64,000 nt of DNA. Source: GCA-016700035 sp964646575. Lineage in GTDB: Bacteria > Patescibacteriota > Saccharimonadia > CAILAD01 > GCA-016700035. Under the pieces are notes generated by a model. It did not search any database and was not told the DNA's origin. It worked only from the letters and a program-made list of their open reading frames with translations. Below are positions 41,481 to 50,005 of the stretch, piece after piece (positions within the stretch are counted from its first letter, which is position 1; each line of letters starts with the position of its first letter). The translations under genes were made by a program, and so were the position numbers. Location of the stretch: the NCBI GenBank assembly GCA_964646575.1, contig CAZYFT010000001.1:1-64000 (forward strand), given 5' to 3'.

Positions 41481-42194
41481 ATGATGGGTTTAGACATCAA
41501 TATTCACAGCGCTCAGACGAGCATCTTGCGAGAGTTGCTATTTCACCCGCAGGCGAACTATGCGGCGCTGCAAAAGCCAACTGGCTTAACTAGTGATCAT
41601 TTTAATTTTCATATTTCTCGGTTGGTTGAGCTGGGTCTAGTGAAGAAGACGGCTCGTGGTATGTATTCGCTCACGATTCAGGGTAAGGAGTATGCGAATC
41701 GACTGGATACCGATAATAATACGGTGGAGCGGCAGCCAAAGACGGCGGTTTTACTGGCGATTGAGCGTGATGTGGGCGGTAAGCGCCAGTGGGTGTTTCA
41801 GCAACGCTTAAAGAACCCGTATTTTGGCTTTTGGGGATTGCCGAGTGGCAAGATTCGTTGGGGTGAAACGGTTGTGCAAACGGCCGAACGGGAAAGCCTG
41901 GAGGAAACTGGGTTGAGTGCGGATTGGCGAGTGGCTGGCGTGTATCACGAGATAGTCGTGCAGAAGGAAACAGGCGAGATGCTGGAAGATAAAATATTCT
42001 TTGTGGTGCATGGCACGAATCCGAAAGGCGACTTACAGGAGGATTTTGAGGGCGGACATAATGAGTGGCTCGTTCGGGAGAGGGCGAATGTGCAAGAAAA
42101 GATATTTGATAGCTTTAATATCGAGCTCGATATGGTAGACAGTGGTGAGTGGCTGGTAGAGCGGACAACGAGCTATAGCCAGGATGTATTTTAA
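41481..42194 (+). CDS. HTH-NUDIX fusion protein
   Basis: 237 residues. N-terminal winged helix (about 8-75; AALQKPTGLTSDHFNFHISR) and a NUDIX domain with complete box GKIRWGETVVQTAERESLEE followed by TGL. Such fusions are usually regulators sensing a nucleotide-sugar or NAD-type ligand, or dual hydrolase-regulators. AGGAGAG precedes two adjacent ATG codons; the second (41484) has the better spacing. Confidence 0.88.
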   Translation: MMGLDINIHSAQTSILRELLFHPQANYAALQKPTGLTSDHFNFHISRLVELGLVKKTARGMYSLTIQGKEYANRLDTDNNTVERQPKTAVLLAIERDVGGKRQWVFQQRLKNPYFGFWGLPSGKIRWGETVVQTAERESLEETGLSADWRVAGVYHEIVVQKETGEMLEDKIFFVVHGTNPKGDLQEDFEGGHNEWLVRERANVQEKIFDSFNIELDMVDSGEWLVERTTSYSQDVF

Positions 42195-42275
42195 GCTTGC
42201 ATTCCTGGGGTGAGGGGCTACAATGGCACAATATAGTTTGTACCTTGTAGCTTCTCACTCCTTGGAGGTCTGACG

Positions 42276-42596
42276 ATGTCGACTGTTGTAGGTTTCTTGA
42301 TGATTGGTGTGTCGGTGACCTGTGCATTTGTGATATTCGCTGCTCTGGATGAGAGGCCTCCGCCATCTGAGAGCGTAGCCCAGAAGCTTAGGGGTGGCTT
42401 AGTAGGAGCAGCTTTGCTGTTAGTGCCGGGGCTAGCCTTACTTGAGAGCCTTTCGCTCATCATGGCAACAGTAGGAGTCTTGTTGTTGATATGGTCTTCA
42501 CGACGTGAAGATAAGATCACTTCATTCGTAGCTGTGGGGTTCATGGGGTTCTCGCTAGCAATTCAATACAGCTGGGTCTTTCAGTCTTCCTCTTAG
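42276..42596 (+). CDS. Small multi-TM protein, unknown
   Basis: 106 residues with four predicted TM segments (VVGFLMIGVSVTCAFVIFAA, VGAALLLVPGLALLE, LIMATVGVLLLIW and a C-terminal one). TTGGAGG lies 9 nt before the ATG, and TACAAT near 42219 may be the -10. Not recognised. It converges on the subtilase gene. Confidence 0.6.
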   Translation: MSTVVGFLMIGVSVTCAFVIFAALDERPPPSESVAQKLRGGLVGAALLLVPGLALLESLSLIMATVGVLLLIWSSRREDKITSFVAVGFMGFSLAIQYSWVFQSSS

Positions 42597-42606
42597 TTGA
42601 GGAGGG

Positions 42607-44361
42607 CTAATTTGTAATTATGACAGTCTTTTCACGGGCCATACTTTGAATACCGGTATTGGTAATAATGAAGTTCTGCAGTATCCAGGTTCCAGTGGAG
42701 AGGCTGGCAGTCGAAATATCTTGCCGTAGGCTCCGCGTGCCACTTGGAGTGAGCCCACTAGCAATAGTGATTGATTGATTTGTAGATGTATTTATAGCTC
42801 GTGTTGTGCAGGTTACATCAACAAGTATAGATGTACAGGTAGAGTTAAATTTATCAAACTCATAATCTGTGAGTTCTGTATCGAGTTCGCTAAGAGATAT
42901 GCGTGAGGCAGAGAGTGGTGAACCTATAGACGTTGTAGCAGATACATCATTAAGTGCTCCATAGGTGTTGAGAAGGCCATGCCCGTAGAGATTCGTGAAG
43001 TTTATATTGTTCATGGGTGCAAGTTTAGTGGCAGTTCCCGTTAGAGCGACACTGACTTGAGTGGGTGTAAGCGTGGGGTTTTGCGAAAGCAGTAGCGCTG
43101 CAGCGCCAGCAACAAGAGGGCTAGAGAATGATGTTCCGTTCAAGCCACAGGCGTTAAGGCCGGATTGTGCGGCGTTAGTCCATACTGTTGAGCACAACCC
43201 AGCGCCAGGAGCAACTAGATCTAAATTATTTCCATAATTGGAGAAACTGGCAATTGAATTGTCGGCATTCGTGGCCCCAACTGCAATTACATCTGGATAC
43301 CGAGCGGGGTAGGAAATACAGTTACAGCCATCGTTCCCAGATGCAGCCACCACGACTACTCCATTTTGTGTTGCGTAATCTATTTGTTCGGACACCAAAG
43401 GGTCGTCAGCTTCTGCGCCTAAGCTCATATTGATGATACTCGCACCTTGGTCTACTGCATAACGTATACCGAGTGCTACAGATATTGTGTAGCCATCTCC
43501 ATAATCATCAAGAGCTTGAATGGGCAGGATTTTAGCACCCCAGCTCATACCAGCGCCGCTAGCGTTGTTGTTGGCTTGTGCGGCAATTAGGCTTGATACA
43601 GTCGTGGCATGGTATGCACCACTGGCGGTAGGGGCGGTTTGGCCGGCACTTACATTGTTGGTGTCGTCGCTAAAATTCCAGCCAAGGTAATTATCTATAT
43701 AGCCATCGTTATCATCGTCGAGATTATTACAGCGTTTATCAACAGATAGGGAACGACTGGTACAGTTGGGGGCTGGGCCTTCGGTGGTGGTTGTACCAAC
43801 TTCAGCAGCGTTTTCTGCCCACTTATTCGTTAAATCTGTTACTTGCAGGCCAAATCCGGTGTCTATCACTGCTATCGTTACGTCAGAATTGCCAGATTGA
43901 TGGTTCCAAGCTGGAAGGGTATTGGTGTTTGTGAGGTGCCATTGGTTTGAAGCGAGGGGGTCAGTTGGAGTGAGAAAAGCAGAATAGCGCTGGTTAATAA
44001 AAGTTTTTACCCCTGAAGTCGCAATAATATTTTGGGCACGCACACCATACACACCCAAGGCTTCAATATATTTTAAATCAGATAGCTCAAGATTGTTTGC
44101 AGTGAGGAATTCTTCCTGCGCTAATTCATCTTGAAAGCGGAGGATGTATTGTGTGTTCTTAGACTCTATGTGGGCCGAATTTCCATCAAGAGATTGGGTG
44201 TTTTCTAGGCTTACAGGTTGTAAGCTTTCTTTAGCAGGGGCATTGGGTGGATTCGGCAGAGGGTCCCCCGGAGCATGAACTGGAGTAGCGAACAGTATAA
44301 GGAGTAATCCAGCGCTAATCCCTGCCGTTGAGAGTTTTGCGTTTCGCAGGTGTAATTTCAT
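42607..44361 (-). CDS. Secreted subtilisin-like serine protease (S8)
   Basis: 584 residues. Signal peptide of about 30 residues (AGISAGLLLILFATPVHA), propeptide-like region, then the S8 domain with Asp167 in TIAVIDTGFG, a calcium-loop-like insert NLDDDNDGYID, His251 in YHATTVSSLIA (HAT replaces the usual HGT), oxyanion Asn near 343 in SGNDG, and Ser411 in GTSFSSPLVAGAA. A beta-rich C-terminal domain of about 110 residues follows. It is divergent from the second surface-protein cassette, so it may process envelope proteins. Confidence 0.93.
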   Translation of the reverse strand: MKLHLRNAKLSTAGISAGLLLILFATPVHAPGDPLPNPPNAPAKESLQPVSLENTQSLDGNSAHIESKNTQYILRFQDELAQEEFLTANNLELSDLKYIEALGVYGVRAQNIIATSGVKTFINQRYSAFLTPTDPLASNQWHLTNTNTLPAWNHQSGNSDVTIAVIDTGFGLQVTDLTNKWAENAAEVGTTTTEGPAPNCTSRSLSVDKRCNNLDDDNDGYIDNYLGWNFSDDTNNVSAGQTAPTASGAYHATTVSSLIAAQANNNASGAGMSWGAKILPIQALDDYGDGYTISVALGIRYAVDQGASIINMSLGAEADDPLVSEQIDYATQNGVVVVAASGNDGCNCISYPARYPDVIAVGATNADNSIASFSNYGNNLDLVAPGAGLCSTVWTNAAQSGLNACGLNGTSFSSPLVAGAAALLLSQNPTLTPTQVSVALTGTATKLAPMNNINFTNLYGHGLLNTYGALNDVSATTSIGSPLSASRISLSELDTELTDYEFDKFNSTCTSILVDVTCTTRAINTSTNQSITIASGLTPSGTRSLRQDISTASLSTGTWILQNFIITNTGIQSMAREKTVIITN

Positions 44362-44702
44362 GCCTGCAATGTCGTTAAGGTGATCATTACGACCCCACAG
44401 ACGTAATGATCACCAGCTACTTTATATTGCTGTATGAATGAATGATTTTGTACTGAAGACTGGAAGCAAATAGGTCTTACCAGTATTTTTTTATTGTTAA
44501 GTTTAGTGTTTTTGTGTAGCATTTGATGTTTACGTTTAAGCTTGTTGTATGTATTGCTCTCTACTTTATATACATATGACTGCAGAGACAATAGTTTTTA
44601 TGCTTAAATGAGTTTTTTTGACGCAAAAAAGTATTCATTTTGTTCTTCTTGGTATGATATAGTGATTGTGAGTTACATAAGCGTTTCATACGCAAAAAAG
44701 TC
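44362..44702. other. Intergenic regulatory region between subtilase and surface-protein operon
   Basis: 341 nt without a supported gene. It holds a perfect 13-bp inverted repeat (44379-44391 and 44402-44414) just upstream of the subtilase start, a minus-strand TATAAA (44426-44421), an extended -10 TGG-TATGAT (44653-44658) for the surface-protein operon, and two copies of ACGCAAAAAAGT (44621-44632 and 44690-44701). A 77-codon minus-strand frame here is judged spurious. Confidence 0.6.
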
Positions 44703-47700
44703 ATGAAAGAATCCAAAAAGCAAATCCCGCAGAAATCTATTCGTTCAGTCGATGCAGTTCGTCAAGCGGCTGTTTCTGTGCGTAAAGACTCACAGTCGTA
44801 TGCTCCTATCCAGCACATGACGAGGCTCGGTGCAGTTTTTATTGCTGTAAGGTGCTTAGTGCGGCGTGCACCCGAAAAGCTTGAGATATTTAAGGACAGA
44901 ATAAGGCTAAGCAGCCAGCGCATAGCTAGCAAGTTGGTTTCTAAGCTTCCAAAGGTATCTGTTCCCCGAATACAAACGTCTAACAGGTTAAAAAGTGTTG
45001 TAGCCAGTACATCATTAGCGCTTATGATGGTTCTGATGTTCTTCAATTTGGGAATTGGTAACATTGCACGAGCGTTCGAGGATCTTAACCAGTCTGATTG
45101 GTCTGGTGGGGTTGGCGCCAGTCCAGTTGATCAGTACAGTGCCGGCGAAAATGTTGTAACCACTACACCAAATAGAATAGAGCTTGGCGTCGATCAACAG
45201 AACCAGTGGTGTAATACTGCGTTATGTGATAACCAGTGGCAGTATCGGAAATCAGTATGGTTACCACAATATTCAGTTGATCTTACTGGACGCAGCTCAG
45301 TTCAACTTGAGTTTGATTTGGAATACACGGCAGCAATGAAGTCTGACTTTAGTGATGTCCGCTTTGTAAGCGCCAATGACAGTCAAGATATACCATATGT
45401 AATCACAAGCAAGACTAATGGTGGGAGCGCTCACTTTATTGTTAAGGTGCCGGTAGTAAATGGCGATTCACCCGAGATGCTACGAGTGTATTACGGAAAT
45501 GCTAATGCCAGCTCAGTTGAAAATAAGGCAGGTACTCTCGATATATGGGATGAGTTTGATCAAGGGCGGAGCTGCCCTGCCGGCAATCCAATAGGCTGTA
45601 CTCCCAATACAGCCGTTGTAAATATGGGTGAATTGGAAATCAATTCCTCCGATTATTATCCGGCGAGTAATTATGTTCTCTCGAAGGGAATTGATAGGAT
45701 TTTTCAAATCGATATAAAGCCACGGGATGCATTTGGCTGTGATTACAACAACTATGTGTCTTACATGTCACTAGGGAAAAATAATTGGTGGCAAGATCCT
45801 TCTGGTACTGTCAGTATGTATACTTACGGGCGTGGTGGTGGTCAGGGGTGTTCTACTGCGAAAAGCCAACATCAACTCGCAATTATCCAGTCCAGCTGGT
45901 TCAGGGATAGTCAAAATTATGGTGGTGGGGGATGGTTAGATAATGACCAAATACTTAGGCATACTACTGAAGACACCGAGTGGTTGACTATCCGCACAGT
46001 GATGAAGGCTGCTGGAGGGTATGACGTTTATACGAGCACCAATGGGGGTGCTAGTTTTCGTTTAGTTGGCCAAAATATAAGCTCAAAAGAAACTTTCTTG
46101 ACCGACTTTGATAGATGGTATATCTCAACGCAGAGCTCGATGCCGCTGAGTGTGAAAAATATTCGCAGCTATAGCTACGTACCGAACGCACAGCCTGTAT
46201 CTGTAGGTGTGCAAGAAAAGTTAGGGGGCTATACAGGTTACTTAGATTCAGTAGAATACGATCTTGGTCAGAATGGCGTATATGTTGGTCAAATTACAGC
46301 AGAGACGGTCGGTTCGGGAAAAATTAGTTTTCGTGTTGTTGGGTCTTCTGTGGAGGGTGGGACAAGTCAGTTTGGTGACGCGCGCCATTGTAAGATTATA
46401 GAGAACGGTGGGGATGCAGGGGCGAGTAACTGCATGGAGGCTAATTCGAGGTACGTAAAATATTTAGCAATCATTCAGGATGATGATGGGAATAAGGATT
46501 TTGCCGTAACAAATATTCGTCTTCAATATGGTTTTGATGATCAATCGCCGAATGCAGCGGGAGGGATAAATGTACGTAGAGAGGGTGCAAGTGGACCGCT
46601 TGTTACCACTGGCTGGATTAATACTTCACCGTACTTTGGCTGGAGTGCAGCTAGCGATAATCAGGGTGGCAGTGGTGTGGTTGGGTATTGTCTCTATTTT
46701 GGGAGCGATGAATCTGCAGATCTAGCAACCACGCAGGGCATACTTCCTGTTTTGAGCCCTCTGGAAACCAATGACCGTTGTCAGTATGCGGTCTCCGGTA
46801 CCTCACTCAACATGTCGCAGCTTGATCTGCAGGCGCAATTAAGTAGTGACACAGTCTACTACCTAAAGATACGAAGTATTGATAAAGTTGGGAATTTGTC
46901 TAATGAGTCCGTGTTAACAATTGGCTATGATACCGAAGAGCCTGAGTTTAATACCTTGGCAACAGGACCAAATGGCGCTGTGAATTCACCGCTTGCTAAT
47001 ATTAACTGGCTAACGACACCGCCGGCAGGTGCGGATGATAGTGGGGGATCTGGTATCGCGGGTGTTAGATATTGTGTTAATTATTTTGGTAGTGTACTTC
47101 CGGAGTGTAACTTAGAAACTGGAGGTGGCGAAGATACCCCGGACTGGATATGGTTTGGGGCTTCGGGCAATCCGGGCGGACTATATGATTTATCGGATAC
47201 CATTCCATTTACAGATGGAGGATTTCAGATATCCACGAACGCACTTTCTCATTTGACGAATGAAGGCATAAATTATGCCTATGTCGTATTGCTTGATAGA
47301 GCTGGTAATGTTGGCGGTGGTGGCGTGGGTTATATTAATACCACCCAACAGACTGCTTCACCACCCCGAAATCTAGTAGTATCTCCGCCTATTAGCAGTC
47401 AGAACCAGTTCTCTTTTAGCTGGGAGGCGCCTTCCAGCCTGACCGGTCCAGCTAGTGAGGTAGATTACTGCTGGACTGTAAACGCTCCAATATTGCAGGA
47501 CGCTAGCAATTGTAATTGGACTGGCAAGGGAATTACCCAGCTGGCGAATGGTGCTTATGCGACGCAGCAGGGGGAGAATACGATGTATGTTATGGCGAAA
47601 GATCAATCGCAGAACTTCTCGAATATGAATGTGGCAACGGTAAAATTTACAGCATTTACGACAGCACCAGGTGCTCCGCAAAATCTTGAGCTGTCTGATG

Positions 47701-49202
47701 TGTCTACTCGGGCGACTGCGAGCTGGAAAATTGCCCTAAGCTGGAGCGCGCCACAGCTGCCGGGTTCCGGTGTGACAGGCTATAAGATTTATAGGTCTAC
47801 CAATAATGTAGATTTTACTGAAGTCGGCACCACGTCAAATACCAATCTTAGCTTTATAGATTCTGGTCTCTCGCAAACTGACTACTATTATTATGTAAAA
47901 GCCTGCGATAGCGCTAATAGCTGTGGTGTAGCCAGTAATACTGAGATAGAGTATCCGAGTGGTCGATATACCACACCAGCTCGACTAACCGATGACACCG
48001 ATCAGCCGAAAATCCGAGATATCGGTACGCGTAAAGCTACAGTTTATTGGTTTACTGACCGAGCAAGTGATTCTAAGATAGCTTATGGTACCGCGCCTGG
48101 ACAGTATTTCCCTGAAGAGGTCGGTAATTCGGCACAAATTTCTACACATGTTGTAAATCTTACAAATCTTGAGCCTGGTAAAACATATTATTATGTAGCT
48201 CGGTGGACAGATGAAGATGGCAATATGGGGGTTTCCACAGAGAGATCTTTCACAACGCTACCAGCGCCAACCGTAAAGGAAGTTTCGGCATCAAATCTGA
48301 CCATAGGTTCTGCTGTAGTTAATTTTACAACTGATAATGCACATAAGGCTAATGTATATTTTGGAGCCAATGATGCCTTTGGTGGCGTGAAGAGTGTTAA
48401 TACTTCAACATCATCTTCTAGCTATAGTTTAAGTTTGGATAATCTGCGGGATGGGCAGAAATACTACTTTAAGATCAGTACGGTCGATGCCGATGGCTAT
48501 GAATATCAGGGAGATATTTATAGCTTTACCACACCAGCTCGTCCACGGATTATAAATTTGCGCTTTGATACGGTCGAAGGTGAGCCAAGTAGCACCCAGA
48601 AGATTGTTTGGACGACCAATGTTCCGACTACTAGTGAGGTGGTGTATGGTCTGAGGGATGGTAAGCAGATCGAAGCCGTAGACTCGGTGCTTGTGGTGGA
48701 GCATGAGATGGTGGTTCGTGGACTTGAAGACGATGCGGATTATCAGCTAGTTGCCCGCTCGCGCGATGCTGCTGGCAATCTGGCAATATCTGATCGGCAA
48801 TCTTTCCAGACTGCCGAGGACACGCGTGCTCCAAAGATTAGTAACTTGAAGATTGAGACAGATATTCGTGGATCCGGAGGCGAAGCTCGAGGCCAGGTGA
48901 TTGTGTCTTGGCGCACCGATGAGCCGGCGACCAGCCAAGTAGCCTTTGCTAAGGGTCGCACCGATGAGCTAAGTAATCGATCACAACAAGATACACGTCT
49001 AACGACTGAGCATGTGGTGGTGGTGTCAGATCTGACGACCTCGAGTATTTATCAGGTTCAGGCGGTCTCATCTGATAAGGCTGGTAATGAGTCATCTTCG
49101 GATGCTCAAACTGCAATCATTGGTCGTGGTACAGACAGTATTTTTAGCGTTATCTTTAATGCCCTGCAAGCAATCTTCGGCTTTGGGGATTCTAGTATAT
49201 GA
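44703..49202 (+). CDS. Giant DUF2341 / fibronectin-III surface protein (cassette 2)
   Basis: 1499 residues, complete. A basic N-terminal region of about 100 residues precedes a TM/signal segment (SLALMMVLMFFNLGIGNIA) and a possible cleavage at ARA-F. Then come a DUF2341 domain (about 165-290, WQYRKSVWLPQYSVDL), a LamG/sugar-binding-like region, Ig-like modules, and about six fibronectin-III-like domains. The C-terminal half is clearly paralogous to the protein ending at 5718, including the hydrophobic tail IFSVIFNALQAIFGF. The last codons overlap the ABC ATPase start (ATGA). Likely an exported adhesin or receptor. Confidence 0.9.
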   Translation: MKESKKQIPQKSIRSVDAVRQAAVSVRKDSQSYAPIQHMTRLGAVFIAVRCLVRRAPEKLEIFKDRIRLSSQRIASKLVSKLPKVSVPRIQTSNRLKSVVASTSLALMMVLMFFNLGIGNIARAFEDLNQSDWSGGVGASPVDQYSAGENVVTTTPNRIELGVDQQNQWCNTALCDNQWQYRKSVWLPQYSVDLTGRSSVQLEFDLEYTAAMKSDFSDVRFVSANDSQDIPYVITSKTNGGSAHFIVKVPVVNGDSPEMLRVYYGNANASSVENKAGTLDIWDEFDQGRSCPAGNPIGCTPNTAVVNMGELEINSSDYYPASNYVLSKGIDRIFQIDIKPRDAFGCDYNNYVSYMSLGKNNWWQDPSGTVSMYTYGRGGGQGCSTAKSQHQLAIIQSSWFRDSQNYGGGGWLDNDQILRHTTEDTEWLTIRTVMKAAGGYDVYTSTNGGASFRLVGQNISSKETFLTDFDRWYISTQSSMPLSVKNIRSYSYVPNAQPVSVGVQEKLGGYTGYLDSVEYDLGQNGVYVGQITAETVGSGKISFRVVGSSVEGGTSQFGDARHCKIIENGGDAGASNCMEANSRYVKYLAIIQDDDGNKDFAVTNIRLQYGFDDQSPNAAGGINVRREGASGPLVTTGWINTSPYFGWSAASDNQGGSGVVGYCLYFGSDESADLATTQGILPVLSPLETNDRCQYAVSGTSLNMSQLDLQAQLSSDTVYYLKIRSIDKVGNLSNESVLTIGYDTEEPEFNTLATGPNGAVNSPLANINWLTTPPAGADDSGGSGIAGVRYCVNYFGSVLPECNLETGGGEDTPDWIWFGASGNPGGLYDLSDTIPFTDGGFQISTNALSHLTNEGINYAYVVLLDRAGNVGGGGVGYINTTQQTASPPRNLVVSPPISSQNQFSFSWEAPSSLTGPASEVDYCWTVNAPILQDASNCNWTGKGITQLANGAYATQQGENTMYVMAKDQSQNFSNMNVATVKFTAFTTAPGAPQNLELSDVSTRATASWKIALSWSAPQLPGSGVTGYKIYRSTNNVDFTEVGTTSNTNLSFIDSGLSQTDYYYYVKACDSANSCGVASNTEIEYPSGRYTTPARLTDDTDQPKIRDIGTRKATVYWFTDRASDSKIAYGTAPGQYFPEEVGNSAQISTHVVNLTNLEPGKTYYYVARWTDEDGNMGVSTERSFTTLPAPTVKEVSASNLTIGSAVVNFTTDNAHKANVYFGANDAFGGVKSVNTSTSSSSYSLSLDNLRDGQKYYFKISTVDADGYEYQGDIYSFTTPARPRIINLRFDTVEGEPSSTQKIVWTTNVPTTSEVVYGLRDGKQIEAVDSVLVVEHEMVVRGLEDDADYQLVARSRDAAGNLAISDRQSFQTAEDTRAPKISNLKIETDIRGSGGEARGQVIVSWRTDEPATSQVAFAKGRTDELSNRSQQDTRLTTEHVVVVSDLTTSSIYQVQAVSSDKAGNESSSDAQTAIIGRGTDSIFSVIFNALQAIFGFGDSSI

Positions 49203-50005
49203 GTCAGGCACTAGTAGAGTTTCAAAAGGTGTCGCGTGATTTTAGGGCGGTTGATGGCACGATAAGTGTTTTAAAAGATATAAACTTTAAGGTGGAGACT
49301 GGTAGCTTTACGATTATCTATGGACCTTCTGGTAGTGGCAAGACGACGATTTTAAATATGATCTTGGGGCTTTTACCGCCAACCAAAGGGGATGTTGTGG
49401 TAAGCGGAGAGAAGTTATATGGTTTGACACAAGATGGTCGTGCAAAATTCAGGGCAGCCCATTATGGTATTGTGAGTCAGGTTAATAACTGGATATTGAG
49501 TATGAATGTGCAGGAAAATGTAGCTTTGCCGTTGTATCTTTCTGGTACTCCGCGTCATGAAGCGCTTAAGAAGGCTGCTGCCAGCATTGAGCGCGTCGGG
49601 CTTGCGAAGTATATGCGCTATAATCCGGCGGTGTTGTCGGTTGGTCAACAGCAACGTATTTCGATGGCGCGGGCGACAGTTAAAACGCCACGGCTTTTAA
49701 TTGCTGATGAGCCTACTGGTAACCTCGATACGACAAATGGCGACATGATAATGCAGCTCATGACTAGCTTTAGAAATCATGAGAATACAACCGTAATACT
49801 GGTGACTCATAATTTGAGTTATCTTTCATTGAGTAGTCATCGACTCTTCTTGAAAGACGGCGTTTTATCAGTGGATGAGGGTGGCTTCCAGCTAGAAGAA
49901 GAGCGTCGACGTATGTTGATGACAAGCTTTTTGGAGGCTAATAAAACGGACACTGCTCAACAGGGCAAGGCGGCGTCTGTGAAGAAAGGCGGCAAGCGTG
50001 GCTGA
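49199..50005 (+). CDS. ABC transporter ATP-binding protein, LolD/MacB type (cassette 2)
   Basis: 268 residues. Walker A GPSGSGKTT at 42-50, Q-loop Gln94, signature altered to LSVGQ (146-150; normally LSGGQ), Walker B LLIADE ending at Glu171, and H-loop His204. A short basic tail ends it. It is paralogous to the ATPase at 5720-6658. The start overlaps the surface-protein stop by 4 nt and the end overlaps the permease by 8 nt. Confidence 0.92.
   Translation: MSQALVEFQKVSRDFRAVDGTISVLKDINFKVETGSFTIIYGPSGSGKTTILNMILGLLPPTKGDVVVSGEKLYGLTQDGRAKFRAAHYGIVSQVNNWILSMNVQENVALPLYLSGTPRHEALKKAAASIERVGLAKYMRYNPAVLSVGQQQRISMARATVKTPRLLIADEPTGNLDTTNGDMIMQLMTSFRNHENTTVILVTHNLSYLSLSSHRLFLKDGVLSVDEGGFQLEEERRRMLMTSFLEANKTDTAQQGKAASVKKGGKRG

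Noticed and set aside
41243..41593. Plus-strand open frame (116 codons) between an orphan gene and the NUDIX gene
   Set aside because: It spans a strong terminator and the start of the HTH-NUDIX gene and lacks a ribosome site.
44358..44591. Minus-strand 77-codon frame upstream of the subtilase
   Set aside because: It runs through the 13-bp inverted repeat and the promoter region and has no recognisable content.
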